Assembly: GCA_020465985.1 (NCBI GenBank)
Contig: JAANYP010000853.1
Coordinates: 62,001-126,000, forward strand
Direction: 5' to 3'
DNA length: 64,000 bases
Source: Centrapalus pauciflorus
Taxonomy: Eukaryota; Streptophyta; Magnoliopsida; Asterales; Asteraceae
In this document: positions 30,568 through 44,945 of the stretch, one piece after another
Layout: every line of letters starts with the position of its first letter
Position numbering within the stretch: the first letter of the stretch is position 1
Position numbers and translations under genes: made by a program
The notes under the pieces: generated by a model
What the model saw: only the letters and a program-made list of their open reading frames with translations
Databases searched by the model: none
Told to the model about the DNA's origin: nothing

Positions 30568-32047
30568 GTCTTAAATCACCCAACATTACAAGTTTATAAA
30601 TAAAACCCACTTAAAACGTCAAGTTTATATATATATATATATATATAATTTTCCAGCTTTTCGAAGGTTTTTCGGCCTACTTTGAGGCTGTTTTTGACCA
30701 AGCTCCAAAATGATTTAGGCTTTGGTTTTCTTGGACATTAAACTATTATATAAAAAGAATTTTCAAAGTCAAGAATGGCTATTTTTCGAGGTGTTTAGGT
30801 TAGGGAAAAAGCTCATTAAAACCCTATGTTGGCCATTTTTGAGCTGTCAAACTTTCGGGTTCCCAAATAATATCTGGGGGTTCTTAACCCCATAATAAAT
30901 TATGAGAACTTCCTGATTTTTAGTTAAGACATAGATCTAACTTTTGAGACAATTTCTTAAGTTATGAATTATTTATGATTTTTCAAAGTTGATGCAACTT
31001 TTCTGCCGAAATTCCGTATTTCATAAACTTGAAATAACTTGTGATTCTTGTTGTTTATTCAAAGACTACTTGTATAAAAGTTATAAAACACATTTATATC
31101 ACTTGTTTTCATAATATTTACACTTACATGATGTGTTTATATATTTATAAACATATTTGAATAAAACAACTTAAAAACACCAATTAGTGATTTATAAACT
31201 TGAGTTTTTTTTATGAAACTTGTTGTTGTTGGTGATTATATATATTATGCAAGACTTATATAAACATAAATGTATGATGAGATAAGTTAGTATTTACTTA
31301 CTTTGGGCTATTATAAGTATGCAAATGAGAAGAAGTTGAATCTCTTGCAAAGGTTGCACCCAAAACACTTGAAAATTGCAAGAATAAGAAAGTTGCACAA
31401 ATTTGGTCTTGGCTTGAGGCCTTGGCCGATTTTTTTTAGAGAGAAAGAAGAGAAGTTTTTGCTTTGAAGTTGTGAAGACTGAAGTGAAGTTGGGGTCTTA
31501 TTTATAAAGGAGAAAAAGGTGGTGAAATGATGAAAATAGTGTAAAATGTTGCTTGAAATGAAAGAGGAGGATTTGATGGTGAAATGTTGAGTAAAAAAAA
31601 ATATTTCATAGGTCCTTTTTGTCTTTCTCCTTGGCCGGCCTACATAAGATATTTTTGATGTATTTTTTTGTTTAAAAGTATTTAGAAATGTATTCCTGTA
31701 TTTCCCTTTTCTTGTAATTTCATAAATACTTTTGGATGTATTGTTTTAATGAATTGTTTTAGTCTAGCATAATTAATGTTAAGTAAGTGTATTAGTATAT
31801 GATTAGTGTCACTAATCATAGATTATTATGTACTTAGTTGCATTAATCCATCATATCGTAAATAGATCAGATTAATTGATTTACCGATTCATCGCACCGA
31901 TGAATTTGATTCTAATTGAGTTGAATTTCTTTATGAACATTGTTAATCACTTTGATTAATTGCTAATGACCACTGATTAGGTTATAATTGGCTATTAATT
32001 ACTGATTAGGTCATAGTTGCTAACCTGGTTCAATGTCGGATGTTACA
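29973..32047 (-). repeat. 5' LTR of Gypsy-2 (complete, 2075 bp)
   Basis: Plus-strand ends TGTCACACCCC and GGATGTTACA. Internal TG/TA microsatellite at 30492-30564. Right side equals 23537-24358. Unlike the Gypsy-1 and Gypsy-3 LTRs, no TTCG word array was seen in it. Confidence 0.92.
30492..30564. repeat. Compound TG/TA microsatellite in the Gypsy-2 LTR
   Basis: About 18 TG units followed by about 18 TA units; a further short TA run lies near 30627-30647. It gives spurious Tyr-Ile and Cys-Val frames on both strands. Confidence 0.95.
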
Positions 32048-34630
32048 CTTGCTCTCCTCATAGATAAGAAAATTAAGTCCTCCAAAGCTGCTAAACTCCT
32101 TAAATTTCTTTCCGAGTCCGACAATGATGACGCCAACACTGATCCTGAAGCTACTAAACTTTAGAAACAAATTGCATCACTCACAAAAGCATTTCATAAG
32201 AACTTTCCAAAATCATCCAACAAGCTTCGGAGAGAGGCCAAGAGTAAGAAGTATGATGACAAAAGGGAGGTAGCTGAGAAGCCAAGGGAAGAAGAACGCA
32301 AGACTTATGACAAGGAGAAAGGATGCTTCAACTGTGGTAAACCAGGACACTTTGCACGAGAATGTCGTCTTCCAAAGCAGAAGAATGAGAACTATTACAA
32401 GCCAAAGTACAATCTCACCAAACAAAGGAATGCTGGTCGAGCCCCATTTGCTGAAGAGGAATACTGGTTAGAAGACACTGATGACGAAGGGGATGCTGCA
32501 GATCCTATGTGTTTCATTGCCGATACTCAACCAGCAGACGATAAGAGTGAAGCATCTGAAGTCTCATTGATGGCTAAGGTGCTAGTTCAAGCAAGGAATC
32601 ATCCACAACAGTTTAAGAGGTAAGTTTTCTTCCCGATGAATTTCTTGCTGAATTAAAAGTGTTAAGAAAAGAGACCAAAATGTTAAAAGTGTTTCAAACT
32701 GCCCTTAGGGATGCTCAAAATGAACAATCTGATTTGAAAACAAACATTTTAGTATTACAAGAAGAAGTTTCTAAGGCTAATAACGAGAAAAAGGATTTAT
32801 CTGCCAAAATGTCCCAACTAGAATACGATCATCAAGTACCTAAGTTTGATAAATCTGAAAGTGACTACAAATATGAGTATGTACTGGCTGAGAGAACGAA
32901 ACTAAGAGAAAAACTCAAAGACATGGAAGAAAGGTTTTACAAACGTGGCCAAACTGATCAAACCATAAATATGTATAACCCTAGAGAGTTAAAGTCTATA
33001 GATGGTTTAGGGTTTACCGGTCAGAGAGTCATGGAAGAAATGATCAACAAGAAACATAGTCCTTTATATGATTTTGATACAATGGGCTGTCGATATATTA
33101 TGCCCTATAACAAAACTTTTCCAGAAGTACTAGCTGAAGAAAAATAAAAACGAGCAAGACCTGATATGAAAAAAATTAAATTTGTTTATGACTGGTTAAA
33201 CTATAACTTTCTTCAAGGAAACTTAGAAAAATCTTTTAGAGAAGACGAGTTTGTTGAACCAAAAGAGATTACACCTGATCTAACGTTGCCAAAACCTCGT
33301 GAATATGAACCATATTCTGTTTGAGAACAACAGGCTTCTGATCTAGAACAGATATTGGAACCTACATCACGACATTTTGAGCAAGAACGAATAGATTTTA
33401 CAAAGAAAATATCAGATCTAGAAGCCGAAATTGCTCGACTCAATTCTTCTCTAGCTGACACTTCATTGCATAATGATAAATTCCATGCCCTAGAGTTATT
33501 GTTTGATTCAGAGAGAAACAATTTTTTAAGAAAGGAAAATGAGTTTAATGAGGAAAGAAGACAGTTTTCAGTTCGAGAACAAAATTTCAAAATCGATGCT
33601 AACTCATTTGACAAGGAACGAGATCAATTTCTAGCCATCATTAAGGGGCTAGAATCTTAACTTGTTTCTACTCAACATAGTTTAGAAACATCTGTTTCTG
33701 TCTCTCACAACTCTAAGGTGGCGTTTGGTTTGCAGATTTCCTGGGTCTCCCTGGGATTCACATTTGAAATCTTGTGTTTGGTTCACAGATTTCAGTAAGG
33801 ATTTAAAATCCAAAGATTTCTTAAATCCCTTCCTTCTTTGTTATTTAAAAACCCAGCCACCCTTAGGATTTTAAATCCTAGTTAACTTGCATTTTTCAGA
33901 TGAACAATTTTTCTTAAAAGATAATGCAAATCCTTTGACAAAATCCTGACAAATGCGAATGCTGGATAATGCAAATCCTTTGAGTAAATGCAAATCCTAG
34001 AGAAAAAAATCTGTGAACCAAACGCCCCCTAAGGTTATAAATCTAACTCCAGCCAGCGAGTCAAACTCAAAACTAAAAAAACAACATCTCTTAGACATAT
34101 AGAAAGGCAAAGCCCCGATGATCGTACCTATTTCAGAACATGTTGGCAACACTTCTAAAATTGTTCCCGAAAATTCTGCTGCTTCTAGTAATAAAGGCAA
34201 ACAGAATTATTGGAAACAGAAATCGCACACACAGTTTAGTAACTCAAAATCTATGAACGCTAACAAACATGTTCATTTCATTTCAGACTATCGAGTAAGA
34301 CCAAAGGGCACAACACAAAAGACGACAATTAAAGTCAAGAGTCAATGAGAAGTTTATGTTATTTCAAAGTCTTTAATTTCCAATGTAATAAAAGACAAAC
34401 ATGTGGTTATTTTAACTTCTGGTACTGTTTTGAATGATTGTAATGGTTTGAATACTATTCAAGTTAAGACATATTCGTTTAAACAGTTGTTTAATTTGTC
34501 CAAAACGCCGCAAAGTTTGTCTATGCCTACATTGTTAAACCATGCTCCTATAATCAAACATAAACGTCGCCGCAAACCTAAACAAAAGGTTAAAAGGGAA
34601 TTTGACAGATGGGTACCAAAAGTCACTTAA
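32048..34630 (+). pseudogene. gag: Copia-2 gag remnant with zinc knuckle and long coiled coil
   Basis: Enters mid-Gag at the Gypsy-2 edge (LALLIDKKIKSSKAAK). A stop at 32162-32164 interrupts, then comes zinc knuckle CFNCGKPGHFAREC (about 32324-32365) and an acidic region. Frames at 32659-33147 and 33355-33660 encode a long coiled coil (LRKETKMLKVFQTALRDAQN; LEAEIARLNSSLAD). Several stops and shifts occur, and a MITE lies inside at 33717-34029. The end is basic (KHKRRRKPKQKVKREF) and finishes WVPKVT-stop at about 34630, comparable with MAWVPRDN-stop of Copia-1. The large coiled-coil Gag supports a Sirevirus-like origin. Confidence 0.85.
33717..34029. mobile_element. Tourist-like MITE (PIF/Harbinger type) in Copia-2 gag
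   Basis: 313 bp with terminal inverted repeats GGTGGCGTTTGGTT and AACCAAACGCCCCC, flanked by 3-bp TSD TAA (33714-33716 and 34030-34032). The TIR neighbourhood GTTTGGTTCACAGATTT recurs inside at about 33778, and the interior has further ATTTAAAATCC inverted repeats. No coding capacity. TSD length and TIR type fit Tourist; family not verified. Confidence 0.85.
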
Positions 34631-34737
34631 CTGTCCTCCAGATATTGGTTTCTAATCACCTTGGATTAGGACCCGCATTTATTTTTAAATGGCTTTTGAA
34701 CACCCAGTTCAAAACCCCCTCGTCAATCATCACACAC
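34631..34737 (+). other. Copia-2 sequence between gag stop and the Gypsy-3 insertion
   Basis: About 107 bp without an open frame, ending in TSD CACAC. Joined to 51995, it would lead within about 130 bp to the protease. Confidence 0.6.
34733..34737. repeat. Target-site duplication CACAC, left copy (Gypsy-3 array)
   Basis: CACAC directly precedes LTR A (34738) and recurs directly after LTR C at 51990-51994. The local ACAC run means one-base ambiguity in phase. Confidence 0.85.
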
Positions 34738-36078
34738 TGTGAAGACCTCCCCTTACGGGGCAGTCCTCAGAGTCTAGGTCCCACAAATTGCAATACGATA
34801 TCAATCATACTAAGATAGGGTAATTAATTGCGGAATTATAAATTACAAATACAAACATATTAGAATTAAGTTTAATATAGATTACAATTTTCAAATTAAA
34901 CTTATAAAGGGTACCATCTAATCTAATACATTACATCATAAAATCATATCAAGTCTACCCAAAACCACCACAATTTTCATCTTCCAATTAGTACCGAAGG
35001 GTTCGTTGAGTAGTGGTTTATGAAAGCTTCAAAACTTGGAACTTGAATGACCTAAGTACTAGGTCCAGCAGGTGACTTTCCTTTATCTCTTCCTGTAAAA
35101 GTGTAAAGTAGCAACTGTAAGCAATGCTTAGTGAGTATACAGATTTTCAAATTAACATGCATAGTCAAGCGGATCATTAGTCTAGCGTGATATGTCTTGG
35201 CTGCCGCTACAGCCCTCATGATTGGGATATAGAATTCATAGAATTGGATGATGCTCAGGCCACGCTCACGCTTAAATTGTGGGGATCAGCCACATACTGG
35301 GCTAGCTACCAGTAAATCAACGTGGCGGAACATCGGAGGTCATTACCAAGTCCACAAGAACTGGTGAAATAGCTAGGTCTAGAACAATAGACCATCAAGG
35401 CTAATCAAGCTGAATAAATCTATCAAGTGTCTGATCAATAGTGAAAGCTTAAGTCATAGAAGTCATAATAGCAATGAATCATAAAGCAATATCTGAAGAA
35501 GTCTTATATGCAATATGAATTGATAATCAAATAACTATCATGATCCACTGGGCAACACCGAACCATGGTGTGAACAGGTCTCAATCCAGTTGATAAAATG
35601 AATGTCAATAAATCTAACAACAACAATATATCTTAACCGGAAAGTCAACATGTTAAATCTGAATATCTATAACTCACAGATCGGGTCTTTGTCAAACAGA
35701 TAAAAAAATCTGCCACCTGAGTTATCTCAGGATTTTATCTTTGTCAATCTGTTCTCTGTCAAATCAAGTCTTTGACCCGCTTTTAAGTCTTTAAATCTTT
35801 CTAAGTATGTTCAGAATTTCACTGAACCTGTCCAGAAGTATCATGTCAAATCATGTTAATATCGTATCATTATCATCATCTTTTTAGTCTTTAAAATCTC
35901 TAATTTCATCTGATTCTTGATAACTCATAAACTTTTATGTCCATTTTCATGGACATGTGTGACTTTTGTCATATTTATATCATAATATCTCCTTTTAAAA
36001 ATTTTAACTAAAAAAACTTACTGATTTTATTCTTTATAAATCCTAATTTTGTTTTGACATTTATTTTTATGAAAATGA

Positions 36079-36187
<109 letters not shown>

Positions 36188-36254
36188 CTTATAATAATAT
36201 AAATATAATTGTATATCTTTGTTGCTGAACATGGATTTTTTTTTCTGTTTTGTT

Positions 36255-36640
36255 TCAGTACTTTCCCAGTTTTACCGAAACCTTCCATGGTTTCGGTATT
36301 CTTAATAAGTTTCGGTACTTTTATTAGGCTATGGTCTCAGTAGCTTATTTTGTGTATAGTTTCGGTTACCTCATGTAGGTTTCGGTATATACCGAAACTT
36401 TTCATAGGTTTCGGTATTCTTCAATTTCATCACCTGGTTTCGGTAGTTTCAATGTTTCGGGAACTTGTGGGTTTCAGTTCATTATCGAAACCTTTGAGGT
36501 TTCGGTACCCCTTTATGGTCTCGGTATACAAAATCAACAACTCACACACGCACACACATATATATGTTTCTGTAGTGTGGTATTACCGAAACCTTTAAGG
36601 TTTCGGTAAACCCACATCTGGGTTTCGGTACTTGCAAACA
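36255..36640 (-). promoter_or_regulatory. GGTTTCGGTA hairpin-word array in Gypsy-3 LTR A (also in B and C)
   Basis: About 20 copies of TTTCGGTA or its complement TACCGAAA in under 400 bp, several as close inverted pairs (TACCGAAACC, six-base loop, GGTTTCGGTA at about 36273-36298). Read on the minus strand, the array lies just before the TA repeat. Copies are at about 43785-44150 and 50865-51235. Confidence 0.75.
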
Positions 36641-37348
36641 CACACACAACACACACTGCTTCGTTTCTTTTCCATTCTGTTTTCTTTTAAACAACAATTA
36701 CAACAATTTATACACTTAATTCTTACATGCATGTGTATTATTTCAAATCTTTGATCACTAAACTTGCTTAATTTTTGCATATTTGAAATTGATTTTGGGT
36801 TCATAAAACCCATATAAACCGTGAACTTCAATATGCAACAAGAATAAATTTGTGATGAATATTTACCTTAATCTTTGTGGAAATCTTGTTGCTTGATGTA
36901 TGATTGTTGATAATCTTGGCTTTAAATCTGAATTTGTTGTAATTTTGATGAGCTTTGATGAAGGGAAGAAGATGGAACTTTAGGTTAGAAGATGAGAGCA
37001 GGAGAGTTAATTTGGTGAAATGAGCATTAAAACTCATTTTGAGTTTATATAATTTCTTAAGTTTCTAAAATTCTCATTTTGGGTACTAAACTTTGTTTTA
37101 TCTCTTTCTTTTAATATTTGAACTTTATAATTTAACATAATATATAATTTAACATAATATATAATTAAACATAATTATATATTTCTCATTACTTTTAAAT
37201 AAATTATATAACAGTTCAATTCCAATATTTTATTTGTGTGCCATAATTATGATTCGTATCAAATATGTTGCTATAATTTATAATTTTTAACTTAATTAAA
37301 TAATTTCATTATATAATTAAATTATAAATACAAATAATGTAAATAAAA

Positions 37349-39572
37349 TTACATTATTAGGTCAAATACGGAAATTAAAAGTTCGATTAAAACTAGGTTG
37401 TTACAGAATGGGCTCCACCACGCACAAACTTCGTCCTCGAAGTTATACAGACTGGGATAGGTAGCTTTCATGACATCTCTTGATTCCCAAGACTGATGCG
37501 AACCTTTGTGGTGTTTCCACTGGACGAGCACCATCTGTATTTCTTTATTTCGAAGCTTTTTGGTCTTCGAGTCCAGAATACATTCTGGCTCTTCAACCAC
37601 TCTAAGTTTCTCATCAATTTGCAAGTTAACGTGTGGTATTTTAACTTCTCTTTCGTCAGCTAAGCTCTTTCTCAGATGACTGACATGGAATACAGGATGT
37701 ATTCCCGATAGATCCGCTGGCAGTTCAAGACGATAAGATTGATTTCCTATCTTTTCGACAATCTTGAACGGACCGATGAATCTCAGAGCTAGCTTGTTTC
37801 TCTTTATAAATCTCACCACATTCTTCATTGGGGATACTTTCAACATCACCCAATCGTTAACTGCAAAGCTTATTGATCTGTGTCGGTCATCATAATATGA
37901 CTTCTGCCTACTTTGAGCTTCCAGTATGTTTCTTCTAACAAGTTGAATCTTCTCATGAGTCAACTGTAGAAGGGCAGATCCTGCTATTGGTGATTCACCT
38001 GTTTCACGCCAACAGGTGGGAGTTCTGCACTTTCTTCCATAAAAGCTTCAAAAGGAGCCATCTTGATCGTTGAATGATAACTGTTGTTATACGAGAATTC
38101 GACCAGAGGTAAGTGGTCATCCCAGTTACCACCTAGATCAAGAACGCAGGCACGGAGCATATCTTCGAGAGTTAGGATAGTATGCTCACTCTGGCCATCT
38201 GCATTAGGATGATAAGCTGTACTCATAGAAATTCAAGTACCCATCCCTTCTTGCAACGCTTTCCAAAATCTTGAAGTGAAACGACTATCACGATCAGAGA
38301 CAATAGATTTCGGCATACCATGACGAGAGATGATCTCGGTAATGTACATCTGTGCCAGTTTATCGAGAGAATATGTCTCTTTCATCGGTATGAAGTGAGC
38401 TGACTTTGTTAAACGATCCACGACCACCCAAATAGAGTCGTGCTGTCTCTTGGTTTTCGGCAACTTCGTAATGAAGTCCATTGTTATATGCTCCCATTTC
38501 CACTCGGGAACTGGCAATGGTTGCATATTCCCAATGGGATTCTGATGTTCTGCCTTTACCATCTGACAGACTCTGCAGCTTTCAACACACTTACCGATGT
38601 CTTTCTTCATTCCTGGCCACCAGTAATCGGCTTTCAGATCAAAATACATCTTTGAGCTACCAGGATGAACAGATAATTTGGGCTTGTGAGCTTCAGAAAG
38701 AAGAGCGCTGCGAATAGAACCATATTTAGGAACCCAGATTCGGTTTCCCTTGAGACAGTGAAGTCCCCAAATGATTCAAAGTTAGAAATTGTAGCTGCCC
38801 TTTAAGATTTTCAGAACTGATATTCTCTTCTTTCAGTGCTTCAGCTTGAGCAACTCGGATGTCTTCTATAAGATCAGAAGAAAATATAACCAGTGTTAGG
38901 GCATAGCAGCACTTTTCTGGATAAACTTTTCTACTCAAAGCATCCGCGACAACATTAGCTTTGCCGGGATGATATAGGATCTCGCAATCATAGTCCTTGA
39001 TAAGCTCCAAGGACCGACGCTGTTTCATATTCAGATCCTTTTGAGTGAAAAGATGTTTGAGACTCTTGTGATTGGTGTAGAGCTGACAGAGTCCCATAAA
39101 GATAGTGACGCCAGATCTTTAGAGCAACGGTAACTGCAGCCAACTCAAGATCATGAGTCGGTGCACTTTTCTCACAGTCTTTTAATTGCCTTGAAGCGTA
39201 GGCAATTACTTTTCCCCTTTGCATAAGAACACATCCTAAGCCAGTACCAGATGCATCACTATAGACAACGAAATCATCATTGCCTTCTGGTAAAGCTAGG
39301 ATCGGCGCTTGAATAAGCTTCTGTTTCAGAATGTCAAATGCCTCTTGCTGTTTATCGGACCAAACGAAAGGAGTATTCTTTCGTGTTAGCATCGTTAGAG
39401 GTACAGCAATCTTCGAGAAGTCCTTTATGAATCGCCGGTAGTAACCAGCCAATCCGAGGAAACTTCTTATTTCAGAGGCATTGCGAGGCGTTTGCCATTT
39501 CTGAACGGCCTCGACTTTATAAGGATCAACAGAAATTCCTTTGCCAGAAACAACATGACCAAGGAACTGAAT
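37349..39572 (-). pseudogene. pol: Gypsy-3 unit 1 RNase H-integrase (broken)
   Basis: Starts after the intron with QFLGHVVS and AGYYRRFIKDFSK. Breaks: a small deletion shifts RNase H near 39097, a shared shift near 38766 (LNHLG instead of LNHLR), TGA at 38233-38235 in the integrase core, and a one-base loss near 38040. Integrase keeps SDRDSRFTSRFW and a MDFITKLPK motif. Loss of about 13 bp at the end removed the normal stop, so the last frame reads on into LTR A and stops at 37349. Confidence 0.87.
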
Positions 39573-39661
39573 CTATAAGAATCAAAGTAGAAATTCAAGT
39601 TCTGATGTAAATCAAAGAATACTTAGGAAATAGCTCAAGACATATATAATAGAAATTATAC
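39573..39661 (-). other. Putative intron, Gypsy-3 unit 1
   Basis: 89 bp, minus-strand ends CAG|GTATAATTTC and GATTCTTATAG|ATTCAG, same codon position as in Gypsy-1. It ends the upstream frame at once by TAA. Confidence 0.72.
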
Positions 39662-42054
39662 CTGTCTGAGCCAAAATTCGCACTTAGAGAATTTTGCGTA
39701 GAGTCTTTCTTTTCTTAATAACTCTAGCAATTGCCGCAGATGAATAGAATGATCAGCCTCCGTTTTGGAGTAAATCAGAATATCATCTATCAATACGATA
39801 ACTGCTTTATCCAACATAGGTCTGCACACGCGATTCATGAGATCCATGAACGCCGCTGGTGCATTTGTCAAGCCAAACGGCATCACGAGAAATTCGTAAT
39901 GACCGTATCTTGTACGGAAGGCTGTCTTTGGAACATCCTCTTCTTTAACTTTCAACTGATGATATCCAGAACGAAGATCTATTTTCGAAAAGTAGCTGGC
40001 TCCTTGTAGCTGATCAAACAGATCATCGATTCTGGGCAGAGGATACTTGTTCTTTATTGTAACCTTATTCAACTCGCGGTAGTCGATGCACATACGAAAA
40101 GTTCCGTCTTTCTTCTTAACGAATAAGACAGGTGCACCCCACGGAGATGAACTCGGTCGGATAAAACCCTTCTCTAACAGCTCTTGCAACTGCTTTGACA
40201 TTTCCTGCATTTCTGCAGGTGCAAGTCTGTAAGGAGCTTTAGCAATAGGAGCCGCACCAGGAACCAAGTCAATACTGAACTCGACTTGACGTTCCGGTGG
40301 CACTCCGGAAATATCGTCAGGGAATACGTCTAGGAACTCACAGACGATTGGGATCTCTGATAAAGATTTCTTTTGGGCTTCAGAAGTAGATTCAGATGAG
40401 ACATAGCATACGTAAGATTCGTGACCCTTAGATAAGTACTTATGCGCTTTTTCAACAGAAATGAAGCAGTGAGCACCTTTTCGCTTCTAGCCTTTGATTT
40501 CCAATACTCGGCCGTCTGAAGACCTAATCCTGATGATTCGCCGATTGCAGACGATCGTAGCCTCGTTATTCATTAGCCAATCCATGCCGACGATGACGTC
40601 GAATTCTTTTAACGGAATAGGAATGAGATCAAGGTTGAATACGATGTTATCGACGAGTAGAGTGCAGTTTCGATATACAGAATCAGCCATAACATAGTTG
40701 TTACTGGCTGTCTCAATGTCAAGTACTACAGGAAGCTTTGATGGAGACTTATATAATCTTTATGCAAAAGAAGTTGATATGAAGGAGCGACTAGCACCGG
40801 AATCGAATAATACACGGGCAGGGATTGAGTTAAGCTTGAACGTACCGGTAACCACGTCAGGTGTTTCTTTTGCTTCTTCCGCTGTTATCTGAAATGCGCG
40901 GGTTCTTGCTGTTGGTGTTGCAGCTGAACTTTTCATTGTAGACCCTCCAGCTGACGACTGTGACTGACCTCGTTGCCCGCTGCGACACTGATACATGAAG
41001 TGTCCGCGCTTCCCACATTTCGCACATCCACGTCCCTGCTGTGGACACTCTTCGCTACTGTGACCAATTCTGTTGCATGCAAAGCAAGTGACGTCATCTG
41101 GGTTACACAACCCCATGTGTGACTTTCTGCATCGCTTGCAGAATCGTGGCTCGTTTGTCAATGAGTAGGCTTGTGCTTTCGGTTGGGATTGTTGAGATTG
41201 CTGAGTCTGAGATTTGTTTGGCCTGAAGAATCTGCCGAATCTCTGCTTCTTCGGAGGAGACGGATTCGTCGGGTTAGTTGTTGGGGCGTAAAGTTGATCA
41301 CCATACTCTAAGTACCCTCGCTCGATCTGTCTAGCTGCTTCAACCATCTGTAGATAAGAATTATATTTTATCGCGCTCATTGGGTGTCGATATCTCGGAT
41401 TAAGCCCTCCACGAAATCTGTTCATCTTTCTCTCTTCTGTAGCTACCTGATACGAGGAATAACCGCATAGTCGTGAGAATTCGTGTTCGTATTCGTCAAC
41501 TGTCTTGGTTCCCTGGGTCAGCTGCATTAATTGGACTTCCATTTTGTCTTGATGGTCGATCGGGCAATACTTTGCGTTAAACATATCTAGGAACTGGTTC
41601 CACTCTAGAGTCTGAATTACTTCCTCGCCATATATGCTTCTCTGGGTTTTCCACCAGGCACGAGCAGCTCCGACAAACAACGCTGACGCATAGCTCACTT
41701 TCTTCGAATCTAAGCAATCAGAGATTCTGAAACCTGAATTGGATTCACTGTACCCTCAAAGTTAAGGGCATCGCTCGCTTTGAAGTCCTTCAACTTGCAA
41801 CCTTTTGGCTGAACAATTTGAGTTTCGGGATTTGAGTTATCAGAATCAGATTCATTAGTCTGGACTTGCTTTTCTTTTCTTTTATTCTTTTTATCTTCAC
41901 GTCTTTTAGCTTCGGCCTCATCTCTGGCCTGAAACTGTTCTTGCATTGTCTTATTTTGTTGTTCAGAATGTTGGGCTAAAAGTTGTTGCATCATTTCAAA
42001 CATCTGTTATGGGGTCATGTTGCTGGGAATGTCACCTGATCCTGATCCTGACAT
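39662..42054 (-). pseudogene. gag-pol: Gypsy-3 unit 1 gag-protease-RT (broken)
   Basis: ATG at 42054 starts MSGSGSGDIPSNMTP, then TAA at 42007-42009. A 31-bp deletion near 41734, relative to unit 2, shifts the frame (after VNPIQ). From 41698 an open stretch carries the Gag domain, zinc knuckles CFACNRIGHSSEEC and CAKCGKRGHFMYQC and protease LFDSGASRSFIS. TAG at 40487-40489 follows LEIKG. RT is open from about 40486 to the intron with LIDDILIYS intact. Confidence 0.87.
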
Positions 42055-42237
42055 CTTAACTGAAAATTAAAATCATTCAACTATCAGTTTATAGACTTAG
42101 ATCTATGTACCCTTTTTCCCATCCTAATAGTCTGTACATCCTATCTCAGTTCAAACCACCTAAATGATTGATTCATATGTATTGCTTCAGTTTGAGATCA
42201 AGTATACTCACGTAATACTTGATTCACTCAAACTAGT

Positions 42238-42249
42238 GCTCTGATACCA
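42238..42249 (-). promoter_or_regulatory. Primer-binding site of Gypsy-3 unit 1
   Basis: Minus strand TGGTATCAGAGC, three bases inside LTR B. Confidence 0.93.
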
Positions 42250-42252
42250 TCC

Positions 42253-44908
<2,656 letters not shown>

Positions 44909-44945
44909 GAATGGGCTCCACCACGCACAAACTTCGTCCCCGAAG

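Larger units (their letters stand above)
23537..32047 (-). mobile_element. Gypsy-2, old chromovirus-like Ty3/gypsy element
   Basis: Read on the minus strand: 5' LTR 29973-32047, PBS, a small leader ORF, gag, pol, PPT, 3' LTR (23537-24358 visible). Copia-1 interrupts the 3' LTR, so its remaining 1.25 kb should lie left of the window. LTR copies differ at about 4% over the first 290 aligned bases by eye. Gag and pol have many stops and the RT catalytic motif is mutated, so it is an old dead copy. It sits in Copia-2 gag; the right flank is CTTGC, the left flank is not visible. Confidence 0.92.

Noticed and set aside
36350..36831. Short frames over the GGTTTCGGTA array, repeated in three LTRs
   Set aside because: They follow the word array on both strands and recur with LTR duplication; not genes.
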